Origin: Flavobacterium cutihirudinis | GTDB taxonomy: Bacteria; Bacteroidota; Bacteroidia; Flavobacteriales; Flavobacteriaceae | DNA: 64,000 nucleotides | Assembly (NCBI RefSeq): GCF_003385895.1 | Contig: NZ_QRDQ01000014.1 | Location: 1 to 64,000 of the forward strand | Direction of reading: 5' to 3' | In this document: piece after piece, positions 15,603 through 25,203 of the stretch | Layout of the letters: every line of letters begins with the position of its first letter | How positions within the stretch are numbered: the stretch's first letter is position 1 | The notes under the pieces: model-generated | The model's input: only the letters and a program-made list of their open reading frames with translations | Databases searched by the model: none | What the model was told of the DNA's origin: nothing | Program-made: the position numbers and the translations under genes

Positions 15603-17147
15603 TTAAAACGGTACATCACTATCATCGTCATCATCATTCAGATTGCTTCCAAATGCTTCATTTGGCGATGGTAGATTATTAGTAATAAACGGATTATCAT
15701 CATGATTCATTTTTGATGGCAAATCATCATAACTACCCGAAAATTCATCGAGGTTATCAAATTTCCCTAAGTGTCCTAAGAATTTCAAACGAATATTCTC
15801 AATACCACCATTACGGTGTTTTGCGATCATAATTTCGGCCTGACCAGCTGTTGGTGAAGCCTCTTCATCATCCCATTCGTCAATTTTGTAATATTCAGGT
15901 CGGTATAAAAACGAAACGATATCGGCATCCTGCTCAATTGCTCCAGATTCACGAAGATCTGATAGTAAAGGTCTTTTACTTGATCCACGAGTTTCAACAG
16001 CACGCGATAACTGAGAAAGTGCAATAACCGGAACGTTAAGTTCTTTCGCCAAAGCTTTTAAGTTTCGGGAAATGGTCGAAATTTCCTGCTCACGATTTCC
16101 TCCTCCTTTACCATTTCCTCCAGCGGTCATCAATTGCAAATAATCGATGATAATAATTTTAATACCATGTTGTGAAGCCAAACGTCGGCATTTTGCTCTT
16201 AAATCGAAAATAGAAAGTGATGGCGTATCATCTATATATAAAGGTGCCTTTTCTAAGTCCTTAACTTTAGTACTCAACATTGTCCATTCATGAGCCTCTA
16301 GCTTTCCTGTACGCAATTTTTCTGATGACAATCCTGTTTCAGAAGAAATAAGCCTAGTAATTAACTGAACAGATGCCATCTCCAGAGAGAATAGAGCTAC
16401 TCCATGCCCGTATTGAATAGCAATATTTCTAGCCATAGAAAGTACAAATGCCGTCTTTCCCATCGCTGGTCTGGCCGCAATAATAATTAAATCACTCGGT
16501 TGCCATCCAGAGGTTAATTTATCTAAATTATGAAAACCAGTTTCAACACCACTTAAACCCTCTTTTTTAGAAATCTCTTCAATTTTTTTCTTAGCCTGTA
16601 AAACTAAACTCTGTGCAGTTTCAGAACTACGTTTAATGTTCCCTTGTGTTACTTCGTATAATTTAGATTCGGCTTTATCTAATAACTCAAATACATCCGT
16701 AGTTTCATCGTAAGATTCTTCAATAATCTCAGATGAGATTCGAATTAAACTTCTTTGAATAAATTTTTGCAGAATAATACGCGAGTGAAACTCAATGTGC
16801 GCAGACGACGCAATTTTTTGTGTAAGCTGAATCAGATAAAAATCTCCACCTGCAAGTTCCAGTTTTCCGTTTTTCTTCAACTGACTTGAAACAGTCAACA
16901 AATCGATTGGCTGCGTTTCTGTAAAAAGCTGCAAAATTGCTTCAAAAATATGCTTGTGTGCATCTTTATAAAAAGCATCGGGCTGCAAAATATCAATTAC
17001 ATCATCTACCCCTTTTTTATCAATCATCATCGCTCCCAGCACAGCCTCCTCCATTTCAATAACTTGTGGAGGAAGTTTACCTTTTTCCAGATTAATAATA
17101 GTGGTTTTATCTACCTTAATAGGGTTTACATTTTTGAAATTTTCCAT
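15603..17147 (-). CDS. dnaB: Replicative DNA helicase DnaB
   Basis: 514-residue hexameric helicase that unwinds DNA ahead of the replisome. N-terminal DnaG-interacting helical domain (about 25-125, starting PPQVIEMEEAVLGAMM), then the RecA-like ATPase with Walker A (ARPAMGKT, near 230) and Walker B (IIIIDYLQLM, near 337), and conserved ALSQLSRAVETR. The C-terminus is acidic with an Asp run (DDDDDSDVPF), a flavobacterial feature like the acidic tips that bind replication partners. It has its own terminator on one side and an AT-rich promoter region on the other. Confidence 0.98.
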   Translation of the reverse strand: MENFKNVNPIKVDKTTIINLEKGKLPPQVIEMEEAVLGAMMIDKKGVDDVIDILQPDAFYKDAHKHIFEAILQLFTETQPIDLLTVSSQLKKNGKLELAGGDFYLIQLTQKIASSAHIEFHSRIILQKFIQRSLIRISSEIIEESYDETTDVFELLDKAESKLYEVTQGNIKRSSETAQSLVLQAKKKIEEISKKEGLSGVETGFHNLDKLTSGWQPSDLIIIAARPAMGKTAFVLSMARNIAIQYGHGVALFSLEMASVQLITRLISSETGLSSEKLRTGKLEAHEWTMLSTKVKDLEKAPLYIDDTPSLSIFDLRAKCRRLASQHGIKIIIIDYLQLMTAGGNGKGGGNREQEISTISRNLKALAKELNVPVIALSQLSRAVETRGSSKRPLLSDLRESGAIEQDADIVSFLYRPEYYKIDEWDDEEASPTAGQAEIMIAKHRNGGIENIRLKFLGHLGKFDNLDEFSGSYDDLPSKMNHDDNPFITNNLPSPNEAFGSNLNDDDDDSDVPF

Positions 17148-17235
17148 ATAGCGAAAGTAACAAAATTTAAAAAAAAATTGTTATCGAGTTATAACTATTA
17201 ATTGTTTATAAAAGTGCTTTTTTTGTTCATAACCA

Positions 17236-17270
17236 AAAAAAAATCCGAAACTGTAAGGCTTCGGATTTTT
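17236..17270 (-). terminator. accA terminator
   Basis: Stem AAATCCGAA (17241-17249) / TTCGGATTT (17260-17268). On the minus strand it is followed by a long T-run, right after the accA stop codon. Confidence 0.8.
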
Positions 17271-17287
17271 AATTAATCTGTAAGAAT

Positions 17288-18241
17288 TTACTCTTTATAC
17301 TCGCCCATGTTACTGTATTTGTCCATTCTTTGGGCAATTAAGTCGGCTGTTGATAAGTCTTTCAATTCGTTATATCCTTTGGTAATATATTCCGCTACTG
17401 TCTTAAAAGTAGTTTCACGGTCATAGTGAGCGCCGCCAAGTGGTTCCGGAATTACATCATCAACTAATTTTTGTTTTTTCATGTCTGATGAAGTCAATTT
17501 TAATGCCTCTGCAGCACGTTCTTTGTACTCCCAGCTTTTCCATAAAATTGAAGAGCAAGATTCTGGAGAAATTACAGAATACCAAGTATTCTCTAACATA
17601 TAAACTTTATCTCCAACACCAATTCCTAAAGCTCCACCAGAAGCACCTTCACCAATAATAACAGTAATAATTGGCACTTGCAGACGAACCATTTCGAAAA
17701 TATTTCTTGCAATAGCTTCACCTTGTCCTCTTTCTTCGGCTTCAAGTCCTGGATAAGCACCTGGAGTATCAACCAAAGTCACAACAGGAACTCCAAATTT
17801 CTCTGCCATTTTCATCAAACGCAAAGCTTTACGATATCCTTCAGGATTAGCCATACCAAAATTACGGTACTGACGTGTTTTTGTATTAAAACCTTTTTGC
17901 TGACCAATAATCATAAACGACTGACCGTTTATTTTTCCAAGTCCACCAACCATTGCTTTATCATCTTTAAATCCTCTGTCTCCATGAAGCTCTAAAAAAG
18001 TATCACCGCAAATTGCTCTGATATAATCTAAAGTATAAGGTCTGTTTGGGTGTCTTGACAATTGTACACGCTGCCAAGCAGTAAGGTTTTTATATATATC
18101 TTTCTTAGTTTGCTCTAATTTTTTGTTGATCTCCTTGCAAGTTGCTGTAACATCAACCTCAGATTCTTTTCCAATTACAACACACTTTTGCAACTGTTCT
18201 TCAAGTTCTTTGATTGGAAGCTCAAAATCTAAATATTCCAT
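17288..18241 (-). CDS. accA: Acetyl-CoA carboxylase carboxyltransferase, alpha subunit
   Basis: 317 residues. The alpha subunit joins AccD to transfer the carboxyl group from biotin to acetyl-CoA, the first committed step of fatty-acid synthesis. Conserved segments: ELHGDRGFKDDKAMVGGLG, QQKGFNTKTRQYRNFGMANPEG, DTPGAYPG and the oxyanion-hole region GEGASGGALGIGV. Length is normal. On the minus strand a -7 box TATATTTG (18281-18274) lies 33 nt upstream of the ATG. Confidence 0.97.
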   Translation of the reverse strand: MEYLDFELPIKELEEQLQKCVVIGKESEVDVTATCKEINKKLEQTKKDIYKNLTAWQRVQLSRHPNRPYTLDYIRAICGDTFLELHGDRGFKDDKAMVGGLGKINGQSFMIIGQQKGFNTKTRQYRNFGMANPEGYRKALRLMKMAEKFGVPVVTLVDTPGAYPGLEAEERGQGEAIARNIFEMVRLQVPIITVIIGEGASGGALGIGVGDKVYMLENTWYSVISPESCSSILWKSWEYKERAAEALKLTSSDMKKQKLVDDVIPEPLGGAHYDRETTFKTVAEYITKGYNELKDLSTADLIAQRMDKYSNMGEYKE

Positions 18242-18353
18242 GGATTTTTGAATTTTGTTTTTAAATCGAACCGCAAATATAAAAATATTATATCATTGGC
18301 ATAGTTAATTGTTAGTAAAGTATCAAATTGTGATTTAAAAGATACGTAAATTA

Positions 18354-19241
18354 TTACACTTCTTTCTTGTTTTTATAATGTTTAAAAACACCATTTAAAA
18401 TAACTGTAATGATGATTATAACTGCTCCGATATAAAATTCGGTGCTCATTTTTTCTTTTCCGCCCAAAATAAAATAAGCCAGCATAATTCCGTAAACCGG
18501 CTCTAAATTAGTCGTTAACATTACTGTATAAGGAGTTAAACGCTGCATTACTTTTACAGATGCAGTAAAAGCATAAGCGGTACAAATTGAAGCCAGAACA
18601 AGCAATAAAATCCAGTTATTTAATGACAGTGTAAAAAAATCGGCAGTAAATTTTCCTTGAAATAAAAAATAAATGGTGATAAAGAAAACTCCGGCGCCAA
18701 ATTCATAAAATGTAATAACAGAAGGTTCATGATCTGCAATTAATTTTCCGTTTAGCAAGGTAAATACAACCCCAAGAATTATCGCAGCCAACGCATAATA
18801 AACCCCTGTAAGATATTTAATTTCGACTTGCAATATAAGTGCAAGCCCAGCGATAATAACTAATCCGAAGAAAACCTCATAAAATAATATTTTTCTTCCG
18901 AAGAAAAGCGGCTCAAGCAAAGAAGCAAAAAAAGCGCCCAACGAAAATATCGAAAGCGTAATCGAGACATTGGAAACATGTATTGCTTTAAAAAAGAAAA
19001 TCCAATGCAAGGCAATCAGCAAACCAACAAAAATCAGTTTGAAAAGCTCTTTTATTGGAACTTGAAAAGATTGTTTTTTATAAATAATAAATGCTCCTAA
19101 AAAAATCATTGCAAGAAGCATTCTAAACCAAACTAAATTATCAGCATCAATTGTGATAAGAGCGCCCAAAATGGCTGTAAAACCCCAGATAAAAACAATT
19201 AAATGAAGATTTAAATAACTTTTTAAATTATCGTTTCGCAT
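18354..19241 (-). CDS. EamA/DMT-family transporter
   Basis: 295 residues with ten predicted transmembrane helices in two EamA halves (the second starting near residue 150). This is the drug/metabolite exporter superfamily; the transported compound cannot be told. It overlaps the LptF/G permease gene by 14 nt on the same strand, so the two are cotranscribed. No link in function is known. Confidence 0.88.
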   Translation of the reverse strand: MRNDNLKSYLNLHLIVFIWGFTAILGALITIDADNLVWFRMLLAMIFLGAFIIYKKQSFQVPIKELFKLIFVGLLIALHWIFFFKAIHVSNVSITLSIFSLGAFFASLLEPLFFGRKILFYEVFFGLVIIAGLALILQVEIKYLTGVYYALAAIILGVVFTLLNGKLIADHEPSVITFYEFGAGVFFITIYFLFQGKFTADFFTLSLNNWILLLVLASICTAYAFTASVKVMQRLTPYTVMLTTNLEPVYGIMLAYFILGGKEKMSTEFYIGAVIIIITVILNGVFKHYKNKKEV

Positions 19242-20316
19242 TACGTAGTAAGTAAACTGCTAAAATTCCGAAAACAATATTCGGGAACCAGACAGCTAAT
19301 AAAGGTGAGAATGTAGATTTTTCGGCAAGGGTTCCAAATATTTTATCAAAAAACACAAATGAAAAGGCAATTGCAATTCCGATAGCCAAATTGGTTCCCA
19401 TTCCTCCACGACGTTTCATAGACGAAACCGCAACGGCAATAATGGTTAAAATAAACGCAGAAACCGGAACGCTATATTTCTTATAAAGTACAACTAAATA
19501 TGTATTAATATTTCCTGAACCTCTTTTTCGTTCTTTTTCAATAAAATCAATCAGTTTACCAAGAGAAAGTGTTTCGGCGATATAAACTACCGGAGTTAAA
19601 TCAGCCAGTTCAAACTTAAATTTAACCTCTTTTTCAGGATTTTTTTCGATCACATCGTTCAATTCACCAACAGTTCTTTTAGTATAATCGTAAAGAATGT
19701 AGGTTTTCTTTTTTGGATCCCATTTAATTCGACTAGCCGTAATTTTATAGGTCATTTTTTCTTTATCGAAGTGTTCCAACGTAAAATTAAAAGCCGTTTT
19801 TGACTCTTCGTTAAAGCTATTTACAAAAATAAAATCATGATCATTAATCTGGCGATATACGTTTGTATTTTCACCTCGCATCAACTCTTTTCCGTTTCCT
19901 TTTAAATAAGTATATCTGAAATTATTAAAACCTTCACTGGCAGCCGGAACAATAAAAAATCCCATTAAAAGCACAAAAACCGAAACGATAGAAGCTCCAA
20001 TAATATAAGGCCTTAAAAAACGGGTAAATGAAATTCCGGAACTTAAAATTGCAATAATCTCTGTATTATTTGCCAGCTTAGAAGTAAACCAGATTACCGA
20101 CAAAAACAAGAATATCGGAAAAAGGGAATTCGCAAAATAAATAGTAAAGTTGTAGTAATAAAGCGCAATATCCATAAACGGAATCTTGTTCTCCAACATT
20201 TTATTCACCTTTTCAGAAACGTCAATTACAATCCCAATCGGAATAAATAACAAGATCATCACCGAAAAAGTGGCTAAATATCTTTTTAAAATATACTTAT
20301 CTATTATTGTTAACAT
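19228..20316 (-). CDS. LptF/LptG-family permease (YjgP/YjgQ)
   Basis: 362 residues beginning MLTIIDKYILKRYLATF, the conserved LptF/G start. Three N-terminal and three C-terminal transmembrane helices flank a periplasmic beta-jellyroll domain (about 130-265). It forms the inner-membrane core of the LptBFG exporter that extracts LPS for transport to the outer membrane. Flavobacteria carry two such genes at separate loci, and LptF versus LptG cannot be decided here. It is downstream of tgt, separated by an inverted repeat. Confidence 0.9.
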   Translation of the reverse strand: MLTIIDKYILKRYLATFSVMILLFIPIGIVIDVSEKVNKMLENKIPFMDIALYYYNFTIYFANSLFPIFLFLSVIWFTSKLANNTEIIAILSSGISFTRFLRPYIIGASIVSVFVLLMGFFIVPAASEGFNNFRYTYLKGNGKELMRGENTNVYRQINDHDFIFVNSFNEESKTAFNFTLEHFDKEKMTYKITASRIKWDPKKKTYILYDYTKRTVGELNDVIEKNPEKEVKFKFELADLTPVVYIAETLSLGKLIDFIEKERKRGSGNINTYLVVLYKKYSVPVSAFILTIIAVAVSSMKRRGGMGTNLAIGIAIAFSFVFFDKIFGTLAEKSTFSPLLAVWFPNIVFGILAVYLLRNAKR

Positions 20317-20322
20317 AGTAAG

Positions 20323-20370
20323 GTTTAATCGTTTATCTGTTTAATCGTTTAACCGAATAAACGATTAAAC
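20323..20370. repeat. Inverted and tandem repeat between tgt and lptF/G
   Basis: GTTTAATCGTTTA occurs at 20323-20335 and again at 20339-20351, and its exact reverse complement at 20358-20370. It can form a 13-bp stem in two registers. Related GTTTAATCG/CGATTAAAC sequences also occur near 56091-56106 and 56598-56607. It may be a weak terminator for tgt or a REP-like element. Confidence 0.65.
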
Positions 20371-20383
20371 AAATCAACATATT

Positions 20384-21514
20384 TTAAAGTCTTTGACTCA
20401 TATTTTTAACCATCATTTCTTTCCATGGTCTAAAATCTCCGGCTAAGATATGTTTTCTCGCTTCACGAACCAACCACATATAAAAACCAAGATTATGAAT
20501 CGTTGCAATTTGTTTTCCTAAATATTCGTTAGCAGCAAATAAGTGACGTAAATATGCTTTTGTATACTCCGTATCCACAAAAGTGTGTCCCATTTCATCA
20601 ATTGGAGAAAAATCAGCTTCCCACTTTTTGTTTTTAATGTTGATAGTTCCGTTTGCTGTAAACAACATTCCGTTTCTTGCATTACGCGTTGGCATAACAC
20701 AGTCGAACATATCAATTCCTAATGCAATATTTTCCAGAATATTTATTGGAGTTCCAACACCCATTAAATAACGAGGTTTATCTTCAGGAAGAATTTCACA
20801 AACTACTTCTGTCATAGCGTACATCTCCTCAGCAGGTTCACCAACCGAAAGTCCGCCAATTGCATTTCCTTGCTGACCAGCATTTGCAATATATTCCGCC
20901 GATTGACGACGTAAATCTTTATAAGTACTTCCCTGAACAATCGGGAAAAATGTTTGTTCGTAACCGTATTTATAAGGCACTTTTTCCAAATGATTGATAC
21001 AACGATCTAACCAACGGTGCGTCATGTGCATGGAACGTTGTGCATATCTGTAATCGCAAGGATAAGGCGTACACTCATCAAAAGCCATAATAATATCAGC
21101 CCCAATCGTACGCTGAATTTCCATTACATTTTCTGGCGTAAAAAAGTGGTAAGAACCGTCAATATGCGATTTAAACTTCACTCCTTCTTCTTTAATCTTT
21201 CTGTTTGAAGAAAGAGAATATACTTGATATCCACCAGAATCTGTCAAAATATTACGATCCCAGTTCATGAATTTATGCAGCCCTCCAGCTTTTTCAAGAA
21301 TTTCAGTTTGCGGACGCAGATATAAATGGTAGGTATTTCCAAGAATGATATCCGGATTAATATCGTCTTTCAATTCACGCTGATGTACTCCTTTTACAGA
21401 AGCCACTGTTCCAACAGGCATAAAAATAGGCGTTTCGATTACGCCGTGATCAGTAGTTATACTTCCCGCTCTTGCTTTAGACTGCGGATCTTTTTGTAAT
21501 AAATCGAACTTCAT
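20384..21514 (-). CDS. tgt: tRNA-guanine transglycosylase (queuosine insertion)
   Basis: 376-residue TIM-barrel enzyme that swaps guanine-34 of GUN-anticodon tRNAs for preQ1. Visible: DSGGYQVYSL active-site segment (near 94), GGLSVGEP, and MPTRNARNGMLF with the nucleophile Asp just before it (MFDCVMPT). The C-terminal zinc site seen in E. coli Tgt (a CxCxxC cluster plus His) is altered: the region reads PIDEMGHTFVDTEYTKAYL without cysteines, although the TIHNL His is kept. A minus-strand -7 box TATCTTTG (21542-21535) precedes the ATG. Confidence 0.96.
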   Translation of the reverse strand: MKFDLLQKDPQSKARAGSITTDHGVIETPIFMPVGTVASVKGVHQRELKDDINPDIILGNTYHLYLRPQTEILEKAGGLHKFMNWDRNILTDSGGYQVYSLSSNRKIKEEGVKFKSHIDGSYHFFTPENVMEIQRTIGADIIMAFDECTPYPCDYRYAQRSMHMTHRWLDRCINHLEKVPYKYGYEQTFFPIVQGSTYKDLRRQSAEYIANAGQQGNAIGGLSVGEPAEEMYAMTEVVCEILPEDKPRYLMGVGTPINILENIALGIDMFDCVMPTRNARNGMLFTANGTINIKNKKWEADFSPIDEMGHTFVDTEYTKAYLRHLFAANEYLGKQIATIHNLGFYMWLVREARKHILAGDFRPWKEMMVKNMSQRL

Positions 21515-21534
21515 TTGTTTCTTTTTTCAGTCGG

Positions 21535-21542
21535 CAAAGATA
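21535..21542 (-). promoter_or_regulatory. -7 box of tgt
   Basis: Minus-strand TATCTTTG, exact TAnnTTTG match, 20 nt upstream of the tgt ATG. Confidence 0.5.
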
Positions 21543-21661
21543 AGCTAATTTCAGGGAAATTTAATTAATTAGATAATTTGTGAATTATAAAATTGAGTTA
21601 ATTCAAAAACAATATAAAACCGAAACCTTAGAAATTTTTAAATTTGAATAAAATCCATTAA

Positions 21662-22522
21662 ATGAACCTAGCTCAAAAACTCGGATATCCTGAAAACGCC
21701 AAACTATTAATCATTCATGCTGATGATGCCGGATTATCACATTCAGAAAACCAAGCTACTATTAAAGCAATCCAAAACGGATCTGTAAATTCCTATAGTA
21801 TAATGGTGCCTTGCCCTTGGTTTTACGAAATGGCAACATTTGCAAAAGAAAACCCAAATTACGATTGCGGGATTCATTTAACACTGACTTGCGAATGGGA
21901 AAATTACAAGTTCGGACCTGTTTTGCCCGTTTCGGAAGTTTCGAGTTTAGTGGATCAAAACGGTTATTTCTATAAAACCAGACAAGATTTCAAAAACAAT
22001 GCAAAGCTTTCTGAAATAAAAAAAGAGCTTACCGCACAAATTGAAAGAGCTTTGCAATTTGGCATTCAGCCCACACATCTCGACTCACATATGTGCAGCG
22101 TTGGCGTAACTCCTGAAATTTTAGAAATTTACAAAGAACTCGGAAAAACATTTAATTTGCCTGTTTTTATAAATAAAGGTTTTGTTGAATCGATCAGTTT
22201 ATCTGATGAAAAATATAATTTTGAAAATACAATTTTAGCTGATACTCTTTTAATTGGCTATTACAGCGATTTCGAAAAAGGCGAACTCAGAAAATCATAC
22301 GAAAAAGCTTTAGACAATGTAATTCCGGGATTTAATGTTTTCTTGCTTCATCCCGCTTTCGATGATTTTGAAATGCAGGGAATCACTGTAAATCATCCAA
22401 ACTTTGGTTCGGCTTGGCGCCAAATTGACTTTGATTTCTTTACAAGTAAAGAATGCGCCGCAAAACTGAAAGAAAACAACATTCAGTTAATTACATGGAA
22501 ACAAATTTCTACAATTATATAA
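21662..22522 (+). CDS. ChbG/HpnK-type polysaccharide deacetylase
   Basis: 286 residues of the YdjC/ChbG family of divalent-metal carbohydrate deacetylases. Metal-site motifs: HADDAGLSHS (19-28), GIHLTLTCEW and THLDSHM, with a C-terminal LLHPAFDD. There is no signal peptide, so it is cytoplasmic and probably removes acetyl groups from a sugar such as diacetylchitobiose or a glycan precursor. It stands alone, divergent from tgt. Confidence 0.85.
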   Translation: MNLAQKLGYPENAKLLIIHADDAGLSHSENQATIKAIQNGSVNSYSIMVPCPWFYEMATFAKENPNYDCGIHLTLTCEWENYKFGPVLPVSEVSSLVDQNGYFYKTRQDFKNNAKLSEIKKELTAQIERALQFGIQPTHLDSHMCSVGVTPEILEIYKELGKTFNLPVFINKGFVESISLSDEKYNFENTILADTLLIGYYSDFEKGELRKSYEKALDNVIPGFNVFLLHPAFDDFEMQGITVNHPNFGSAWRQIDFDFFTSKECAAKLKENNIQLITWKQISTII

Positions 22523-22646
22523 TTTGTCAATTAGAGAATGTGCCAATTTCTTTTTAATGTGAATACTATAATATCTTGATTTTAAAAATATAAAAACTAA
22601 AACCATAGATTTCATAACTTTATAAAACATTTTAAATTTAGAAGTT

Positions 22647-22946
22647 ATGATAAGCTCAGAAGATAAAAATACTGCAAATGAGGATCAAATTGAAAGAAAT
22701 CTGGAAAATTTAGATTATCCGGCAAGTGAAGATATCTACAATCAGGAAGACAAACTTGATGATATTGATCCGGAAAACATTTCCGGCGAAAGAATCATTA
22801 ATCAAGACAATCACGAATGGAAACAAAACAGCGACAAGCTAGGAGATGATCTTGATGTTCCGGGTTCTGAACTAGATGACGAACAGGAAGAAATTGGTTC
22901 AGAAGACGAAGAAAATAATTTCTACAGCGAGAGCGACACAAATTAA
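22647..22946 (+). CDS. Small acidic protein, function unknown
   Basis: 99 residues, extremely acidic, no hydrophobic segment, likely disordered (repeated ED, DD and EE pairs, e.g. DELDDEQEEIGSEDEENN). No domain recognised. It has an ATG with an A-rich upstream and is followed by a strong hairpin terminator, which supports a real transcript. Similar low-complexity acidic proteins are common in flavobacteria without known role. Confidence 0.6.
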   Translation: MISSEDKNTANEDQIERNLENLDYPASEDIYNQEDKLDDIDPENISGERIINQDNHEWKQNSDKLGDDLDVPGSELDDEQEEIGSEDEENNFYSESDTN

Positions 22947-22963
22947 ACGATCTCATTTTTTTC

Positions 22964-23035
22964 TGCCACAGATTAAACAGATTATCAAAGATTTTTTAAA
23001 TCTAACCTAATTGTTTAATCTGTGGCATTTTTTTT
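22964..23035 (+). terminator. Long hairpin terminator
   Basis: Perfect 15-bp inverted repeat TGCCACAGATTAAAC (22964-22978) / GTTTAATCTGTGGCA (23013-23027) followed by a T8 run, with a second small stem AGATTT/AAATCT inside. The CCACAGATTAAACAG sequence is also reminiscent of scattered Flavobacterium repeats. Confidence 0.8.
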
Positions 23036-23191
23036 ACTACAATCCAATCCTCTTTTCTTTTCTAAAATCCTAATTTCAACAATCAATTCAAGACATTGTT
23101 TGAAAAATTAAAGGCGTTTTCTCTCTTTTTTTAAGATTAACCAAAAACAGGAAAAATTTCACAATTATACCAAACTAAAGCAGAAAATCAT

Positions 23192-23222
23192 TTGTCTCCC
23201 CGCAAAATAACAATTACTTTTG
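23192..23222 (+). promoter_or_regulatory. Transketolase promoter
   Basis: TTG (23192-23194, within TTTG), 20-nt spacer, TACTTTTG (23215-23222), 25 nt upstream of the ATG. A full consensus promoter. Confidence 0.78.
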
Positions 23223-23247
23223 CAACAGTTTAACTTTTACATATAAA

Positions 23248-24099
23248 ATGAAGCCTAACACACAACAATTAAGCGATTTAACTATCCAAGTTAGAAGAGA
23301 TATTCTTCGAATGGTACATGCTGTCAACTCAGGTCACCCAGGTGGTTCTTTAGGTTGTACTGAATTTTTGGTAACATTATACCAAAATATTATGGAGCGC
23401 AAAGAAGGTTTTGATATGGACGGAATTGGAGAAGACATCTTTTTCCTTTCAAATGGTCATATTTCTCCTGTCTTTTATAGCGTTTTAGCACGTAGCGGTT
23501 ATTTCCCTATTTCAGAACTTGCAACTTTCAGATTATTAAATTCTCGTTTACAAGGACACCCAACAACTCACGAAGGATTACCTGGAGTTCGTATGGCTTC
23601 TGGATCATTAGGACAAGGTTTATCTGTAGCACTTGGTGCAGCTCAGGCAAAAAAATTAAACGGAGATAAGCATTTAGTTTACACTTTACACGGAGATGGT
23701 GAATTGCAGGAAGGTCAAAACTGGGAAGCTATCATGTACGCATCTGCTAAAAAAGTAGACAACCTAATTGCAACTGTTGACGTTAACGGAAAACAAATCG
23801 ACGGAACAACTGACGAAGTTTTAGCAATGGGAAGTCTTCGTGCAAAATTCGAAGCTTTTGACTGGGATGTTTTAGAAATTGCTGAAGGAAATAACATTGA
23901 TGCAATTATCGCAGGATTAACAGATGCTAAATCAAGAACAGGAAAAGGAAAACCGGTTTGTATATTATTACACACGGAAATGGGTAATGGTGTTGATTTT
24001 ATGATGCACACACACGCTTGGCACGGAAAAGCACCAAACAACGATCAGTTGGCGGCTGCTTTAGCTCAAAACTACTCTGCAGATCAAATCGATTATTAA
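23248..24099 (+). CDS. Transketolase, N-terminal subunit
   Basis: 283 residues carrying the thiamine-diphosphate-binding half of transketolase: GHPGGSLG near the start, then GDGELQEGQNWEA with VDVNGKQIDG (the GDG-N TPP/metal motif, about 149-180). In Bacteroidota the enzyme is often split in two genes; the other half follows after 79 nt. Together they move two-carbon ketol units in the pentose phosphate pathway. Confidence 0.95.
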   Translation: MKPNTQQLSDLTIQVRRDILRMVHAVNSGHPGGSLGCTEFLVTLYQNIMERKEGFDMDGIGEDIFFLSNGHISPVFYSVLARSGYFPISELATFRLLNSRLQGHPTTHEGLPGVRMASGSLGQGLSVALGAAQAKKLNGDKHLVYTLHGDGELQEGQNWEAIMYASAKKVDNLIATVDVNGKQIDGTTDEVLAMGSLRAKFEAFDWDVLEIAEGNNIDAIIAGLTDAKSRTGKGKPVCILLHTEMGNGVDFMMHTHAWHGKAPNNDQLAAALAQNYSADQIDY

Positions 24100-24178
24100 A
24101 AAAGTGTTCAGTCTCAGTGCACAGTTTTCAACTTAGAAACTTAGTCACTTAGAAACTTAGCATCTCAAAAGAACAAAA

Positions 24179-25132
24179 ATGAAAAAATACGAAAATACAG
24201 GAAGTAAAGATACTCGTTCAGGTTTTGGAGCGGGAATGACTGAACTAGGTCAAAAAAACGAAAATGTTGTTGCACTTTGTGCCGATTTAATTGGATCATT
24301 AAAATTTGATGATTTCAAAAAAAATCATCCAGAGCGTTTTTTCCAAATCGGAATCGCTGAAGCGAACATGATTGGAATTGCTGCTGGTTTGACAATTGGA
24401 GGAAAAATTCCTTTTACAGGAACTTTCGCTAACTTCTCTACAGGAAGAGTTTACGATCAAATTCGTCAATCTGTTGCTTATTCAGATAAAAACGTAAAAA
24501 TCTGTGCTTCTCACGCTGGTTTAACTTTAGGAGAAGACGGAGCAACACACCAAATCTTAGAAGATATTGGTTTAATGAAAATGTTGCCAGGAATGACTGT
24601 AATCAATACTTGCGATTACAATCAAACTAAAGCTGCAACTATTGCTTTAGCTGATCATCATGGGCCAGCTTATTTACGTTTCGGACGTCCGGTAGTAGCA
24701 AACTTTACTCCTGCTGACGAACCATTCGTAATTGGAAAAGCAATTATGTTAAACGAAGGTACGGATGTAACAATTGTTGCAACAGGACATTTAGTATGGG
24801 AAGCTCTTATTGCAGCTGAAAAGCTAGAAGAAAAAGGAATTTCTGCTGAAGTAATCAACATTCACACTATTAAACCACTTGATGAAGAAGCAATTCTTAA
24901 ATCGGTTGCTAAAACAAGATGTATCGTTACTGCAGAAGAGCACAACTACCTTGGTGGTCTTGGAGAAAGCATTTCAGGTGTATTAGCTTTAAACAATCCT
25001 ACTCCGCAAGAATTTGTAGCAGTACAAGATAGTTTTGGTGAATCTGGAACTCCAGAGCAATTAATGGAGAAATACAAACTAAACAATCAAGCAATTGTTG
25101 AAGCTGTAGAAAGAGTTATTAAAAGAAAATAA
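24179..25132 (+). CDS. Transketolase, C-terminal subunit
   Basis: 317 residues with the pyrimidine-binding domain (FQIGIAEANMIGIAAGL contains the Glu that activates TPP) and the C-terminal transketolase domain (TIKPLDEEAI, EEHNYLGGLGESI). It partners the preceding gene. The intervening 79 nt contains a duplicated ACTTAGAAACTTAG sequence shared in part with 58200-58231, so an intergenic repeat has inserted within the operon. A bidirectional terminator follows. Confidence 0.95.
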   Translation: MKKYENTGSKDTRSGFGAGMTELGQKNENVVALCADLIGSLKFDDFKKNHPERFFQIGIAEANMIGIAAGLTIGGKIPFTGTFANFSTGRVYDQIRQSVAYSDKNVKICASHAGLTLGEDGATHQILEDIGLMKMLPGMTVINTCDYNQTKAATIALADHHGPAYLRFGRPVVANFTPADEPFVIGKAIMLNEGTDVTIVATGHLVWEALIAAEKLEEKGISAEVINIHTIKPLDEEAILKSVAKTRCIVTAEEHNYLGGLGESISGVLALNNPTPQEFVAVQDSFGESGTPEQLMEKYKLNNQAIVEAVERVIKRK

Positions 25133-25152
25133 TTTTTACTTTTCTTACTTTA

Positions 25153-25189
25153 TAAAAAAACCTCGAAATTCACATTTCGAGGTTTTTTG
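25153..25189. terminator. Bidirectional terminator
   Basis: Stem AACCTCGAAA / TTTCGAGGTT with A-run before and T-run after, between the convergent transketolase and lipoprotein genes. Confidence 0.85.
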
Positions 25190-25203
25190 TTTGCTATTTT
25201 TTT

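Noticed and set aside
20338..20372. Light-operator copy between tgt and lptF/G
   Set aside because: TGTTTAA and TTAAACAA are 20 nt apart between cores, not 16, and belong to another inverted repeat.
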